From contig MKSW01000033.1 of NCBI GenBank assembly GCA_001897425.1, positions 124,001-188,000 of the forward strand: a stretch of 64,000 nucleotides of DNA, read 5' to 3'. This document shows positions 15,956 to 25,373 of this stretch, in pieces. The position numbers and the translations under genes were made by a program. Position 1 is the first letter of the stretch. Every line of letters starts with the position of its first letter. The notes below the pieces were generated by a model. That model had not been told where the DNA came from and did no database searches. It saw only the letters and a program-made list of their open reading frames with translations. The stretch is from Actinobacteria bacterium 69-20 (GTDB lineage: Bacteria; Actinomycetota; Actinomycetes; Mycobacteriales; Nakamurellaceae).

Positions 15956-17200
15956 CTACCCGTGCGCGCGGTCGGCGAGAAGCCTTGCGGCGTCGCGGGA
16001 GAGCCGCAGCGCGCGCCGGGTCCAACTCGGCGTGGCGCTGGCGAGACCGCACACGGGGGTGACGGCGACCCGCTCCAGACTCGCATCGGGAAGTCCGAGC
16101 CGGTGCCAGATGTCCAGCAGCGGAGCGGCGATGTCGCGGTAGCTCAGCGGCCCGGATGCACCTCGACCCGATTCTTCCTGGGGCGCCATCGATTCCGGCA
16201 TAGTGCCCTCGCCGGGCGGAGCCATCGAGTATGACGACGTGTCGGGGCTTGGCGCATCCGAACCGCCGGGGCTCGCCGTGGGCACGATCCCGGCCAGCAG
16301 CACCGTACCGGCTTCCACGGCTTCGCCGATGGCGTCCAGCGCGGCGGGCGGCAGCGCAGAGCCGCGCGTCAGATCCAGCGACACGGCACCAAACCCCGCG
16401 CGCCGCAGCAGGTTCAGCGGGATGTCTCGGTGGCAACAGTGTGCGACCGTCGGGCGATCACCCAGCGAGCCCACCAACTCGGCCAACACCTGCTCGGCCT
16501 CGGCCGCCGGGATCGCCGGCACCGATCCGAAACCCGATGCGGTGGAAAGGCTTCCGACGAGCACGGCCGGCAGCGAGGGTTCGTCGATCTGCACCACGAA
16601 GCGGGTGCCGGGCAGGCGGCGGGCGAGGTCCGCGAGATGCGCGGCGAGCCCCTCGGCGAGTGAGGCGGCGAGATCGCGCACGGCGCCGTCGTCGGTGAGA
16701 GCCCGGTGCCCACGCGGGGTTTCGACGTTCGCCGCGAGCGTCCACGGCCCCGCCACCTGGACCTTGACCCGGGGCGCGCCGGCATAGTGCTGCTCGGCGG
16801 CATCGAGATCCCAGGCGAGGAAGTCGTTGGCGCGCCGCATGTCTCGACCGGTCCGGCGCGCCAGCCGCCAGCCGGAGGGCACTACCTCGGCGGGCAGGTC
16901 CACGCAGATCGCCAGTGCCCGTCCGAGCATGTCCGCGCCGACTCCGCGATTCGGCAGCTCGACCAGGTGCGGCAGGTCCGGTAGCTCGCCGGCCACCAGG
17001 GCCGCGGCCTCGTCCGGATCTGTGCCCGGTAGCGACCCGATTCCGGTGAAAACGCCAGCGCACCACGGGGTTTCGTGTGGTAGCGCAGGTTCTGCCGACG
17101 CCGACGCGACATCCGCTCGCGCCGGCGAGTAGTCCGTTACCGGAACCAACCGGCCGGACATCCTTCCGCTGGAGACGATCTCGATCGGCGGCTCGCTCAC
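15956..17200 (-). CDS. Methionine synthase-like (MetE C-terminal fold) protein
   Basis: A 414-residue homologue of the actinobacterial vitamin-B12-independent methionine-synthase-like proteins found near mnmA and cysteine desulfurase in mycobacteria. The fold markers are FTGIGSLPGTDPDEAA, VKVQVAGPWTLAANV, FVVQIDEPSLPAVL, VAHCCHRDIPLNLL and VAVTPVCGLASATP; the His-Cys-Cys-His cluster and the late Cys could bind zinc. It is longer than typical relatives. A low-complexity insertion near residues 320-360 (SPDTSSYSMAPPGEG) encodes a copy of the dispersed CGTCATACTCG repeat in frame. The GTG at 17200 has GGGAGG 6 nt upstream. True methionine synthesis is doubtful because no MetE N-terminal half is present. 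Confidence 0.8.
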   Translation of the reverse strand: MSEPPIEIVSSGRMSGRLVPVTDYSPARADVASASAEPALPHETPWCAGVFTGIGSLPGTDPDEAAALVAGELPDLPHLVELPNRGVGADMLGRALAICVDLPAEVVPSGWRLARRTGRDMRRANDFLAWDLDAAEQHYAGAPRVKVQVAGPWTLAANVETPRGHRALTDDGAVRDLAASLAEGLAAHLADLARRLPGTRFVVQIDEPSLPAVLVGSLSTASGFGSVPAIPAAEAEQVLAELVGSLGDRPTVAHCCHRDIPLNLLRRAGFGAVSLDLTRGSALPPAALDAIGEAVEAGTVLLAGIVPTASPGGSDAPSPDTSSYSMAPPGEGTMPESMAPQEESGRGASGPLSYRDIAAPLLDIWHRLGLPDASLERVAVTPVCGLASATPSWTRRALRLSRDAARLLADRAHG

Positions 17201-17317
17201 GAAAACCCTCCCGGCGTCACCGTCGGCCGAGCACACCCCGAAGACATCGTCATGGCCGCGCTCACACAGGGCAAAAAAGCCTCCGCAATAACAAGTTTCG
17301 CTACTCCTGAGCGCACG

Positions 17318-18400
17318 TCATTCACCACGTCGCCTGGTGGAGACGATCTTGCCCGCGGCCAGCACCGTCGTATCGGTCTCGTCGTAGAGCGCGGCGGTCT
17401 GGCCGGGCGCCACGCCGCGGATGGGCTCGTCGAGCGAGAGGTGCAGCGACCCGTCGGAGTCCAGTTCGGCACAGGTCGCCGTGGAGCGGCCGTGCGCGCG
17501 CACCTGTGCCCGCCCGCGGAGCGGGAACTCGACCGGCCCGCTCGGGTACACCACCCGGTCGGCCACGATGCCGAGCACGTCCAGGTGCGCGGCGCGGCCG
17601 ACCGTCACCGTGCCGGTGGTCGGCTTGATATCCAGCACGTAGCGCGGTTTTCCGTCGGCCGCGGGCCGAGTCAGGTTCAGCCCCTTGCGTTGTCCGATGG
17701 TGTAGCCGAAGTAGCCGTCGTGCCGGGCGAGCTCCGCGCCGGTCTCCTCGTCCACCACGGAACCCGTTCGGGCACCCAGCTTCTCGCCCAGGTACCCGCG
17801 GGTGTCGCCGTCCGGGATGAAGCAGATGTCGTAGGAATCCGGCTTCGACGCGACCGAGAAGCCGCGGGCAGCCGCCTCGGCGCGCACCACGTCCTTCGTC
17901 ATGCCGCCGAGCGGGAACATGCTGTGCCGCACCTGATCCGGGGTGAGCACCGCCAACACATAGGACTGGTCCTTCGCCGCGTCGGCCGAACGCACCAGCC
18001 GGCCCCCGACCACCTGCGCGTAGTGGCCGGTGGCCACCGCGTCGAAGCCGAGCGCCAGGGCCCGGTCCATCAGCGCCGCGAACTTGATCTTCTGGTTGCA
18101 GGTGAGGCACGGGTTGGGCGTGTGCCCGGCCCGGTACTCGGCCAGGAAGTCGGTGACCACGGTATCCAGGAACTCCTGCGAGAAATCCCAGATGTAGAAC
18201 GGGATTCCGATCAGGTCGCACACCCGACGGGCGTCGAACGCATCCTCCACACTGCAGCAGCCGCGCGACCCTGTGCGCAGCGTCTTCGGGGAGCGGGAGA
18301 GGGCCATGTGCACGCCGGTCACGTCGTGCCCGGCCTCCACCGCGAGAGCCGCGGCCAGCGCGGAGTCGACCCCGCCGCTCATGGCCGCCAGTACCTTCAT
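17318..18400 (-). CDS. mnmA: tRNA-specific 2-thiouridylase MnmA
   Basis: A 360-residue enzyme that puts sulfur on U34 of Lys, Glu and Gln tRNAs, using a persulfide supplied by a cysteine desulfurase. It has the PP-loop SGGVDS at the N-terminus, the catalytic Cys pair in [13 protein letters not shown] and [18 protein letters not shown], and the IGQRKGLNL motif that precedes the C-terminal barrel. The length is normal. The cysteine desulfurase gene lies upstream in the same orientation, 103 nt away, with a dispersed repeat copy in the gap. Confidence 0.96.
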   Translation of the reverse strand: MKVLAAMSGGVDSALAAALAVEAGHDVTGVHMALSRSPKTLRTGSRGCCSVEDAFDARRVCDLIGIPFYIWDFSQEFLDTVVTDFLAEYRAGHTPNPCLTCNQKIKFAALMDRALALGFDAVATGHYAQVVGGRLVRSADAAKDQSYVLAVLTPDQVRHSMFPLGGMTKDVVRAEAAARGFSVASKPDSYDICFIPDGDTRGYLGEKLGARTGSVVDEETGAELARHDGYFGYTIGQRKGLNLTRPAADGKPRYVLDIKPTTGTVTVGRAAHLDVLGIVADRVVYPSGPVEFPLRGRAQVRAHGRSTATCAELDSDGSLHLSLDEPIRGVAPGQTAALYDETDTTVLAAGKIVSTRRRGE

Positions 18401-18483
18401 CGCGCAGTCCCCCGCCCCGCCTCCGACAGGAGATCCGGGCCGAACCGCGCCGAGCCGGGCGACACGGCCCGACCCGCGAACAT

Positions 18484-18494
18484 CGTCATACTCG
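18484..18494 (+). repeat. Dispersed repeat core between mnmA and cysteine desulfurase
   Basis: An exact CGTCATACTCG preceded by GCGAACAT. It lies in the only intergenic gap of this operon, behind a GC-rich segment containing GGGCCG and CGGCCCG blocks. It is one of the best matches to the window-wide consensus. Confidence 0.7.
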
Positions 18495-18503
18495 AAAAGC
18501 CCC

Positions 18504-19733
18504 TCACCGGCGCAAGCCCGCCAGCGCAGCCGCGCGCGCCCGCTCGACGGCCGGCCCGATCGCGGTCACCAAAGCGTCGACGTCCGCGTCGGTCGAGGTG
18601 TGCCCCAACGAGAATCGCAGCGCCGAGCCGGCCTCGTCCTCCGACAGGCCCATCGCGAGCAGCACGTGCGACGGCCGCGCAACACCCGCCGTACACGCCG
18701 AGCCGACCGAGCAGGCGATGCCCGCCGCGTCGAGCAACATCAGCAACACATCGCCGCGGCAGCCTGGGAAGCGCAGGTGCGCATTGCCCGGCAGCCGCGA
18801 CGGGCCGCCGTCCATCACCGTGGTGCCCGGGTCGCCGGAGACCACCGCGTCCGGCACCGCCGCCTGCACCCCCGCAATCAGCCGGTCGCGCAGCGCCACC
18901 AGCCGCGCCGCCTCGGTCGACCGGACGCGGCCGGCATGCTCCGCGGCAACCGCGAACCCCACCAGCGCGGGCATATCCAGTGTGCCGGAACGGATCCCGC
19001 GCTCCTGGCCGCCGCCGTAGCCGATCGGCGTCACCGCGACATCACGCTTCAGCACCAGCGCGCCGACCCCGATCGGGCCGCCGATCTTGTGTGCGGTCAC
19101 CGACAGCGCGTCCGCACCGCAGGCGGCGAAATCCACCGGCAGCGCGCCGAACGCCTGCACCGCGTCCGTGTGCAACGGGATCCCGTGTCGGTGCGCGACC
19201 TGGGCGAGTTCCCGGATCGGGTTCACCGTGCCGACCTCGTTGTTCGCCCACATCACCGAGACCAGCGCCACGGAGGCGGGATCGTCGGCGATCGCGGCGG
19301 CCAGCGTGTCCGCGTGCACTCGGCCGTAGTCGTCGACCTCGAGCCAGCTGATCTCTGCCCGGCCGGCCGCGTGCAGCGCCTCGGCGCAGTCCAGGACCGC
19401 GTGGTGCTCGATCGCGGGCAGCAGCAGCCGGCGGCGCCGTGGGTCCGCCTGCTGCCGCGCGGCGAGAATGCCGGCGATGGCAATGTTGTCCGCCTCGGTC
19501 CCGCCGGCGGTCGCGATGATCTCGCTCGGACTCGCGTGCAGCGCCGCGGCAATCGTCTCCCGCGACTCCTCGACCCGCCTGCGGGCACCCCGGCCGGCCG
19601 CGTGCAGCGACGACGCGTTCCCGACCACGCCCATCGCCTCGGCAACCGCCGCGATCACGGCGGGCAGCGTCGGGGTAGTGGCCGCGTGGTCCAGGTAGAC
19701 CTCGGCGGCTGCGGAACCGTGCTCAAGAGACAT
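18504..19733 (-). CDS. iscS: Cysteine desulfurase, NifS/IscS family
   Basis: A 409-residue pyridoxal-phosphate enzyme that moves sulfur from cysteine to a protein persulfide for tRNA thiolation and Fe-S clusters. Key parts are [19 protein letters not shown], the EHHAVL histidine, HTDAVQAFG, the PLP lysine in [10 protein letters not shown] and the active Cys in GSACTAG. It is the likely sulfur donor for the downstream MnmA. The arrangement matches mycobacterial genomes. Confidence 0.94.
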   Translation of the reverse strand: MSLEHGSAAAEVYLDHAATTPTLPAVIAAVAEAMGVVGNASSLHAAGRGARRRVEESRETIAAALHASPSEIIATAGGTEADNIAIAGILAARQQADPRRRRLLLPAIEHHAVLDCAEALHAAGRAEISWLEVDDYGRVHADTLAAAIADDPASVALVSVMWANNEVGTVNPIRELAQVAHRHGIPLHTDAVQAFGALPVDFAACGADALSVTAHKIGGPIGVGALVLKRDVAVTPIGYGGGQERGIRSGTLDMPALVGFAVAAEHAGRVRSTEAARLVALRDRLIAGVQAAVPDAVVSGDPGTTVMDGGPSRLPGNAHLRFPGCRGDVLLMLLDAAGIACSVGSACTAGVARPSHVLLAMGLSEDEAGSALRFSLGHTSTDADVDALVTAIGPAVERARAAALAGLRR

Positions 19734-19780
19734 GACGTCAACCAGGGTAGGCCGTCCCCGCGCGGGCGCGGCACCGCCAC

Positions 19781-19791
19781 CGAGTATGACG
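19781..19791 (-). repeat. Dispersed repeat core upstream of cysteine desulfurase
   Basis: CGAGTATGACG, the complement of CGTCATACTCG, preceded on its own strand by GCGGGGAACG and a GGGCCCG block. It lies 48 nt before the cysteine desulfurase start. Confidence 0.65.
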
Positions 19792-19894
19792 CCGTTCCCC
19801 GCTCGGGCCCGCTCGCGCCGAGACCGGTCACCGGCGGCCGCGAGCCCGCTCCGTGGGCCTGCTCAACGAACTCGGCGCGCCGGGCTCTATAGCT

Positions 19895-19906
19895 ACGTAC
19901 GTACGT
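19895..19906. promoter_or_regulatory. Candidate operator of toxin-antitoxin pair 2
   Basis: ACGTACGTACGT is a 12-bp perfect palindrome 34 nt before the antitoxin start, with a related ACGTGCGT at 19921. Antitoxins of this kind normally repress their own promoter at such sites. Confidence 0.5.
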
Positions 19907-19940
19907 TTCTACTTCCTGATACGTGCGTTACCCTGGAGCC

Positions 19941-20192
19941 ATGACACGGCAGGTCACGCCCTCACAATTGCGCGCCGACGTCTACCGGCTGGTGGACGAG
20001 GTTCTCGAAACCGGTATCCCGCTGCAGATCAATCGCCACGGGCGGCGACTGCTGCTGGTGGCCGACGAGCCGGTGCCGGATCGGCTCTCCCGTATCCGCA
20101 CAGACCCGAATCTGATCGTCGGGGACCCGGAAAATCTCGTGCACATGGATTGGTCCGACGAGTGGTCCGGCGGCGCGGACCTCGACCTATGA
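19941..20192 (+). CDS. Antitoxin, Phd/VapB-like
   Basis: An 83-residue protein beginning MTRQVTPSQLRADVYRLVDEVLETGIPLQINRHGRRLLLVADE, the Phd/YefM-type fold in which the N-terminal part binds DNA. Its C-terminus (MDWSDEWSGGADLDL) is acidic and tryptophan-rich, as expected of a toxin-binding tail. The toxin start overlaps its stop (ATGA). Confidence 0.85.
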   Translation: MTRQVTPSQLRADVYRLVDEVLETGIPLQINRHGRRLLLVADEPVPDRLSRIRTDPNLIVGDPENLVHMDWSDEWSGGADLDL

Positions 20193-20578
20193 TCTCCGTC
20201 CTGCACCTGGATACGCACATCGTGGTCTGGCTCGCGTCCGGCCAGCACAAGAACATCCCGCCGAATCTCCGCGCACGGCTTTCGCGAGAAATTCTCCGAA
20301 TTTCACCCATGGTCCGGCTCGAGTTGAGTTATCTCTACGAGGTCGGTCGCATTGCGAAGCAGCCGGACGCTGCCCTCGCGGAACTCTCCGCATCGATGGG
20401 CCTCGCTATGGACGATCAGCCCTTCGACCGCGTCGCCGACATCGCCGCGCGCACCACCTTCACCCGCGATCCGTTCGACCGGGTGATCGCGGCCCAGGCG
20501 ATCGCCGCCGGCGCCCCGCTGGCCACCAAGGACGAGCACATACGCACCGCGCTCCCCGACGTAGCGATCTGGGACTGA
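20189..20578 (+). CDS. PIN-domain toxin (VapC-like)
   Basis: A 129-residue PIN-domain ribonuclease. The expected acidic residues are seen in LHLDTHIVVWL (first Asp), RLELSYL (Glu) and DPFDRVIAAQAIAAGAPLATKDEHIR (Asp cluster). It belongs to the VapC group usually paired with Phd-like antitoxins. An 83-bp inverted-repeat element begins 42 nt after its stop. Confidence 0.9.
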   Translation: MISVLHLDTHIVVWLASGQHKNIPPNLRARLSREILRISPMVRLELSYLYEVGRIAKQPDAALAELSASMGLAMDDQPFDRVADIAARTTFTRDPFDRVIAAQAIAAGAPLATKDEHIRTALPDVAIWD

Positions 20579-20620
20579 CAGGCTGCTTGGCTCCGGCGAA
20601 CCCTCGCGCCGCCGTCCCAC

Positions 20621-20703
20621 TGAAAATCGACGTCCAGACACGACCAAGATCCACTCCAACTGCGGAAACGCCGGCGGGGCAAAGAACTAGGCGTCGATTC
20701 TCA
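20621..20703. repeat. 83-bp inverted-repeat element, copy 1
   Basis: It begins TGAAAATCGACGTCCAG and shares the inner block AAGATCCACTCCA..TGCGGAAACGC with the other copies. The right arm is partly decayed (AGGCGTCGATTCTCA). It has exactly the same length as copies 2 and 3 and lies just downstream of a VapC-type toxin gene. Confidence 0.85.
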
Positions 20704-20796
20704 GCAGATTGTCGCACCCGCTCCGGGCGATGCCCTTGCTGCTGCCTCGCCTTTGTCAGCTTCGCGAAAGGCACCCCGGAGCCGCTGAAGGCACCG

Positions 20797-21249
20797 CTAC
20801 GCCACCACCTCCACGAGATGCTCGAAGCCCGGCTTCAGCAGGCTACGAAGTCTCGCGTCGAAGGTGACGAGGCGACCACCGTGGCGGTGCGCCAGGGACA
20901 GTAGATGCGCGTCCGTCACCTGGCGATAGCCGATGAGGGCACTCTGCGCGATCGGTTCGCCCACCACACCATTCAGGTCGTCGGGCCAGAACACGTGGCC
21001 ACTGACAGAGGTGATCTCGGTCAGCACCCGTAACGCGGCGGCCGGAGTCGTAGCAGACGGCGCGACCGCACGGTTGCTCGAAATACGCACGAATCCGGAC
21101 TGGGTAATCGGTGTTGTTGCCCATCCGCGTGACCGTTCACGCTCGAACCACCGCTGAGCCTGCGAGTGCTGCCGATGATCTGGCCAAGCCCACGCGACCA
21201 GAACATTCACGTCAGCCAACGCCACCCGCGGCCGGTTTCCTGGCGTCAC
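20797..21249 (-). CDS. PIN-domain toxin VapC
   Basis: A 150-residue PIN-domain protein. It has ALADVNVLVAWAWPDH (Asp and the following helix), ITQSGFVRISSNRAV, and VTDAHLLSLAHRHGGRLVTFDARL with the C-terminal Asp pair. This is the mycobacterial VapC group encoded with ribbon-helix-helix antitoxins, and tRNA or rRNA cleavage is the usual activity. The start overlaps the antitoxin stop (ATGA). Confidence 0.92.
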   Translation of the reverse strand: MTPGNRPRVALADVNVLVAWAWPDHRQHSQAQRWFERERSRGWATTPITQSGFVRISSNRAVAPSATTPAAALRVLTEITSVSGHVFWPDDLNGVVGEPIAQSALIGYRQVTDAHLLSLAHRHGGRLVTFDARLRSLLKPGFEHLVEVVA

Positions 21250-21467
21250 TCCTCGTCACGTGCCCGGGCAACGTCTTCATCGCCGAAGCCGGGGCTGTCG
21301 GCCGGCACATCGAAAACCGGGAATCCGTTGACGTAATGCCACCCCACCGGCCGCAGCGAGCGCCGTGCCAGATCGGAGACGACGGCACCCAGACTCCGCC
21401 TGGTGCCCGTCGCGATCTCCCGCGCGGCCTCCAACACATCGTCATCCAATGCCAGTGTGGTGCGCAT
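21246..21467 (-). CDS. Antitoxin, ribbon-helix-helix (VapB) type
   Basis: A 73-residue antitoxin. It begins MRTTLALDDDVLEAAREIATGTRRSLGAVVSDLARRSLRP, a ribbon-helix-helix DNA-binding domain, and ends in an acidic tail (SPGFGDEDVARARDEE). A TACGAT -10 element (21479-21474) ends only 6 nt before the start codon, so the mRNA is probably leaderless. Confidence 0.9.
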   Translation of the reverse strand: MRTTLALDDDVLEAAREIATGTRRSLGAVVSDLARRSLRPVGWHYVNGFPVFDVPADSPGFGDEDVARARDEE

Positions 21468-21473
21468 GACATC

Positions 21474-21479
21474 ATCGTA
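21474..21479 (-). promoter_or_regulatory. -10 element of a probable leaderless antitoxin transcript
   Basis: TACGAT on the minus strand ends 6 nt before the ATG at 21467, and no ribosome site lies between. This spacing puts the first transcribed base at or next to the start codon. Confidence 0.45.
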
Positions 21480-21611
21480 TCAGCGCACCAGCACGATGGC
21501 TCGGGCGTGCCACCGGAATTTTCCGCGGCACCGCGACTGACCGCGGCACCCGGCACCCGGCACCGCCGATGACGCTCTCGGGCCCGGGCCCCGCCGCGCA
21601 ACAATGGACGA

Positions 21612-22901
21612 ATGCCGCCACATGCGACGACCGGGGCCCCGCGGAACTCCCTCACCCGCTACGGGTCGGCCGCGCTGCACGCGGTGACGGACTTCGTGCG
21701 CGACACCCTGGCGTCGCTGGGGGCGAGCCCCCGCACCATCCGAGCCTCGCTGCCCGAGGCCCTCATGGCAGCACCCGTGGCGCCACAGCCCGCGCCGTCA
21801 ACGTCGTCGACGTCCCTCGCCGCAGCACCAACAACACCCGGAGCGCCCACCACACCCACAGCTCCCCCGGCCAGACCCGGGGCCACATCCCCGACCAGAC
21901 CCCCAGCGCCGCCGCACTTCGATGGCCGGCGGTTCCGCAATGCCGAAGTCGATGAACGGATCACCGCCCGCGCCGTCGGCTCCCTGTTGTGGAGCGTGCT
22001 GTCGAACGCCGCATCCGGACGCAGGATCGGCTCCCCGCCCGCCGCGGTGCCGATCGAGACGCCCGATATGCCCAAAACAGCAGCGGATCTCGCCGCTACC
22101 TGGCTCGGCCACGCGACGGTGCTGCTGGAAGTCGACGGCTACCGAATCCTGGCGGACCCGATGTTCGGCGATCGGGCCTCGCCCTCCAAAGCCATCGGCC
22201 CCCGCCGCCTGCACCCGGTCCCGATCGCCGCCGCCGAATTGCCGCCGCTCGATGCCGTCCTGATCTCGCACGACCACTACGACCACCTCGACCGGCCGAC
22301 CATCGCCGCGCTCGTAGCGTCATCCCTCGCACCCTTCCTGGTGCCGCTCGGAATCGGCGCGCACCTGCGCGGCTGGGGCGTGCCGGCGGACCGCATCGTC
22401 GAACTCGACTGGCACGAAAGCCACCAACTAGGCCGGCTCACGATCACCTGCACACCGGCACGCCACTTCTCCGGCCGCGGCACCGTCCGCAACACGACGC
22501 TCTGGGCCTCCTGGACCGTGGTCGGCCCGGCCCACCGGGTCTTCTTCGGCGGCGACACCGGCTACACCGCGGCATTCGCCGACATCGGCCGCGACTACGG
22601 ACCTTTCGACCTCACGGTGCTGCCCATCGGCGCCTATGATCCAGCCTGGCCCGATATCCACATGACGCCCGAAGAGGCACTGCGCGCACACCGCGATATG
22701 GCCGGCGCGCTGCTGCTGCCGATCCATTGGGCGACATTCAATCTCGCGCGGCACGGCTGGTCGGAGCCGGTGGAGCGGCTGCTCCGCGGTGCCGACGGGG
22801 ATGCGATCGCCATCCCTCCGCCGGGCCGACGGATCGTGCCCGGCACCCCGCCGACGCGCGAGAATTGGTGGCGCCCGCCGCTCGCTAACAACCGCCTATG
22901 A
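21612..22901 (+). CDS. Metallo-beta-lactamase-fold hydrolase (NAPE-PLD/UlaG-like)
   Basis: A 429-residue protein. The first ~110 residues are a helix plus a long Pro/Thr/Ala-rich linker. The catalytic domain follows, with TWLGHATVLLEVDGYRILADPMF, the metal motif SHDHYDHLD, CTPARHFSGRG, FFGGDTGYT and the late LPIHWATFNL. This pattern matches the NAPE-phospholipase-D/UlaG-like lipoprotein hydrolases. The substrate may be a phosphodiester or lactone; this is unresolved. The stop codon overlaps a TATGACG copy of the dispersed repeat. Confidence 0.85.
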   Translation: MPPHATTGAPRNSLTRYGSAALHAVTDFVRDTLASLGASPRTIRASLPEALMAAPVAPQPAPSTSSTSLAAAPTTPGAPTTPTAPPARPGATSPTRPPAPPHFDGRRFRNAEVDERITARAVGSLLWSVLSNAASGRRIGSPPAAVPIETPDMPKTAADLAATWLGHATVLLEVDGYRILADPMFGDRASPSKAIGPRRLHPVPIAAAELPPLDAVLISHDHYDHLDRPTIAALVASSLAPFLVPLGIGAHLRGWGVPADRIVELDWHESHQLGRLTITCTPARHFSGRGTVRNTTLWASWTVVGPAHRVFFGGDTGYTAAFADIGRDYGPFDLTVLPIGAYDPAWPDIHMTPEEALRAHRDMAGALLLPIHWATFNLARHGWSEPVERLLRGADGDAIAIPPPGRRIVPGTPPTRENWWRPPLANNRL

Positions 22902-22928
22902 CGAAATCCCGGGCGATACCCCTTCGGC

Positions 22929-23897
22929 CTACCCCTGCTTCCGCGCGTTGACCGCCTCGGTGAGCTGGGGTGCGACATTGAACAGGTCACCGACGATGCC
23001 GTAGTCGCTGATCTCGAAGATCGGCGCCTCCGGGTCCTTGTTCACCGCGACGATCGTCTTGGAGGTCTGCATCCCGGCCCGGTGCTGGATCGCGCCGGAG
23101 ATACCCAGCGCGATGTACAGCTGCGGGGATACCGTCGTCCCGGTCTGGCCGACCTGGAACTGGTGCGGGTAGTAGCCGGAGTCGACCGCCGCACGCGAGG
23201 CGCCGACCGCCCCGCCGAGCGCATCGGCCAGCGCCTCGACCACCGCGAAGCTCTCCGCCGAGCCGACACCGCGGCCCCCGGAGACCACGATCGACGCCGC
23301 GGATAGGTCCGGCCGGTCTCCGCTCGGCTCCGGATGCGCGGCCACCACCGTCGCCGCCTTCACCCCGTCCAGCGAGAAGTCCAGCGGCACAAGCTCACCC
23401 GCGCCGGCCGCCGGCGCCGCGTCGATCGCGTTCGGGCGCACCGAGACGATCGGCACCCCCTGAGAAACCTTGGAACGCACCGTGTAGGCGCCGCCGAAGA
23501 TCGACTGCGTGGCCACCACGTCGCCGCCGTCGACCGTCACATCTATCGCGTCGGCGATCAGCCCGGAGTTCAACCGCACCGCGAGCCGGCCGGCGACCTC
23601 CCGCCCGTCCACCGTCGACGCCACCAGTACCGCCGCCGGAGACGCGACCGCGACCGCCGCGGCCAACGCCACCACGGCAGGCACCGTCACCAGCGACGCC
23701 GCCGCATCGGATTCCGCAACGTAGACCTTCGCCGCGCCCGCCGCCGCCAGCTCCGCCCGCAACCGCGACGCGGTCCCCGGCGCGCCCACCACCACCGCCG
23801 ACGGCGAGCCGATCCGCGCAGCCGCCGTCAGCAGCTCACCGGTCACCTTGCGCAGCCCCGCCGCGGAGTACTCGACCAGAACCAGAACCTCAGACAT
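22929..23897 (-). CDS. etfA: Electron transfer flavoprotein, alpha subunit
   Basis: A 322-residue FAD-binding subunit that passes electrons from acyl-CoA dehydrogenases to the membrane quinone pool. The C-terminal FAD signature is intact: [73 protein letters not shown] 23897 is preferred (AGAAGGG at 10 nt); a GTG at 23903 is possible. It is encoded 36 nt after etfB. It converges on the metallo-hydrolase gene with only 27 nt between stops, which are filled by a dispersed repeat copy. Confidence 0.96.
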   Translation of the reverse strand: MSEVLVLVEYSAAGLRKVTGELLTAAARIGSPSAVVVGAPGTASRLRAELAAAGAAKVYVAESDAAASLVTVPAVVALAAAVAVASPAAVLVASTVDGREVAGRLAVRLNSGLIADAIDVTVDGGDVVATQSIFGGAYTVRSKVSQGVPIVSVRPNAIDAAPAAGAGELVPLDFSLDGVKAATVVAAHPEPSGDRPDLSAASIVVSGGRGVGSAESFAVVEALADALGGAVGASRAAVDSGYYPHQFQVGQTGTTVSPQLYIALGISGAIQHRAGMQTSKTIVAVNKDPEAPIFEISDYGIVGDLFNVAPQLTEAVNARKQG

Positions 23898-23933
23898 CGT
23901 CACAAAACCCTTCTGCCCGAACCCGAACCCGCA

Positions 23934-24695
23934 TCAGATGAGCCGCGCCGCGGCCAGGAACTCGGCGATCTTCTGCCCGCCGGTGCCGTCGTCCGGCACC
24001 TTCTCGCCCGCGGCCCGCGGCGGGCGCGGCGTCGCGTCCACCACCACGTTCGCGGCGACCGGCGCGACCCCCAGATCGGCCAGCGTCACCGTGTCGATCG
24101 GCTTCTTCTTCGCCGCCATCAGGCCCTTGAAGTTCGGGTACCGCGGGTCGGTGATCTTCTCCGTCACCGACACCACTGCCGGAAGCGGCGCGGTGACCTC
24201 GCTGTACCCCGTCTCGTCCGCCCGCTCCGCTCGCAACTCGCCACCGGAGACCGACAACTTCTGCACCTGGGTCACCGCCGGCAGGTCTAGCCGCTCCGCA
24301 AGCATCGACGGGATCGAGCCGGTCCGCCCGTCCGTCGCCTCGTTCCCGGCGATCAACAGGTCGAACGGCGACCGGCCCGCGGCCGCCGCCAAGACCGCCG
24401 AGGTGGTCAGCGCATCCGCCCCCGCCAGACCGTCATCCAACACGTGCACCGCCCGGTCCGCGCCCATCGCGAGCGCCTTGCGCAACGTCTCCGTCGCCCG
24501 CTCCGGGCCCATCGTCAGCACCGTCACCTCGCCCGAACCGGCCGCCTCGACCAGTTGCAACGCGATCTCCACACCACGCGAATCGATCTCATCGATCACC
24601 GCGTCCGCGGCGTCACGGTCCAAACGGTGGTCATCCCGCAGCGTGCGCTCCGAATACGTATCCGGCACCTGCTTCACAAGCACGGTGATGTTCAT
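23934..24695 (-). CDS. etfB: Electron transfer flavoprotein, beta subunit
   Basis: A 253-residue AMP-binding subunit. It begins MNITVLVKQVPDTYSERTLRDDHRLDR and contains EIDSRGVEIALQLVEAAGSGEVTVLTMGPERATETLRKALAMGADRAVHV and the adenine-site GNEATDGRTGSIPSMLAERLDLP. It forms the heterodimer with EtfA and precedes it in a two-gene operon. It probably serves the acyl-CoA dehydrogenases of this organism, one of which is encoded at 61497. Confidence 0.96.
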   Translation of the reverse strand: MNITVLVKQVPDTYSERTLRDDHRLDRDAADAVIDEIDSRGVEIALQLVEAAGSGEVTVLTMGPERATETLRKALAMGADRAVHVLDDGLAGADALTTSAVLAAAAGRSPFDLLIAGNEATDGRTGSIPSMLAERLDLPAVTQVQKLSVSGGELRAERADETGYSEVTAPLPAVVSVTEKITDPRYPNFKGLMAAKKKPIDTVTLADLGVAPVAANVVVDATPRPPRAAGEKVPDDGTGGQKIAEFLAAARLI

Positions 24696-25049
24696 GGCCT
24701 CGACGTCAGCCTTTCTGTCTGGGGCGGCCCCATGTCACATGGTGCGGGCGCAGGACGCTCGCCCTGACGAGTATTCCGATCGCGCGACGGTGCCGATGCG
24801 TGAGGTTGGCCACCTCGCGGCACCGACGCCTAGCCTGCCAGGTGTCTATGCGGGTGAACACGCCGGGCGCCCGGAACCTCGTCATGCTCGCGGGCACGGG
24901 TCAGACGCCGCGTGGGCACCACCGGATGACATCGTTCAAGCCACGAACAGCGTCATACTCGATGCCGCCGCTCCGGGACGACCGCAAGTTACCGGTGAGT
25001 AGCCTACCGCGGATGCGCGCCCCGGCTGCCCGCGTGGCACCCTAGGACG
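24696..25049. other. Divergent intergenic region with two dispersed-repeat copies
   Basis: No gene is seen in these 354 bp between etfB and a small plus-strand membrane gene. It holds a degenerate repeat (CGTCATGCTCG, 24878-24888), a good one (CGTCATACTCG, 24951-24961 after CACGAACAG), and on the minus strand GGCAGGCTAGGC (24837-24826). The last motif is almost identical to one upstream of kgd. Confidence 0.5.
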
Positions 25050-25268
25050 GTGGCAACTTCCGCACCCGCGTCCACCTATGTGCTCGTCGTCGGCATGGTC
25101 GCGACCGTGTCCTCGTTCGGCATCGTGACGATCTTCACCCCGCCGGTGTACTGGTACTCGATCACGCTGGCGCTCGCGATCCCGGAGATCGTGATCCTGG
25201 CCCGGCGATGGGCGCGGCGGCGGCGGATGCGCGCGGAACTCCGCGCGACGCTTGAAGAGCTCGGCTGA
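25050..25268 (+). CDS. Small two-helix membrane protein
   Basis: A 72-residue protein of unknown function starting at GTG 25050. It has two hydrophobic segments (YVLVVGMVATVSSFGIVTIF and YSITLALAIPEIVILA) and a strongly basic end (RRWARRRRMRAELRATLEEL). The positive-inside rule predicts a cytoplasmic C-terminus. Codon use looks coding. The next feature downstream is a large hairpin. Confidence 0.55.
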   Translation: MATSAPASTYVLVVGMVATVSSFGIVTIFTPPVYWYSITLALAIPEIVILARRWARRRRMRAELRATLEELG

Positions 25269-25373
25269 GGCCGCGCCGGCGCGGTTTCCTGCGCCCCGCC
25301 CGCACGATACCCACCGTTTATGACGTTTATGACGCTGTTCGCCGCCGGCGCGGCCGGGCCCCGACCTCAAGCC

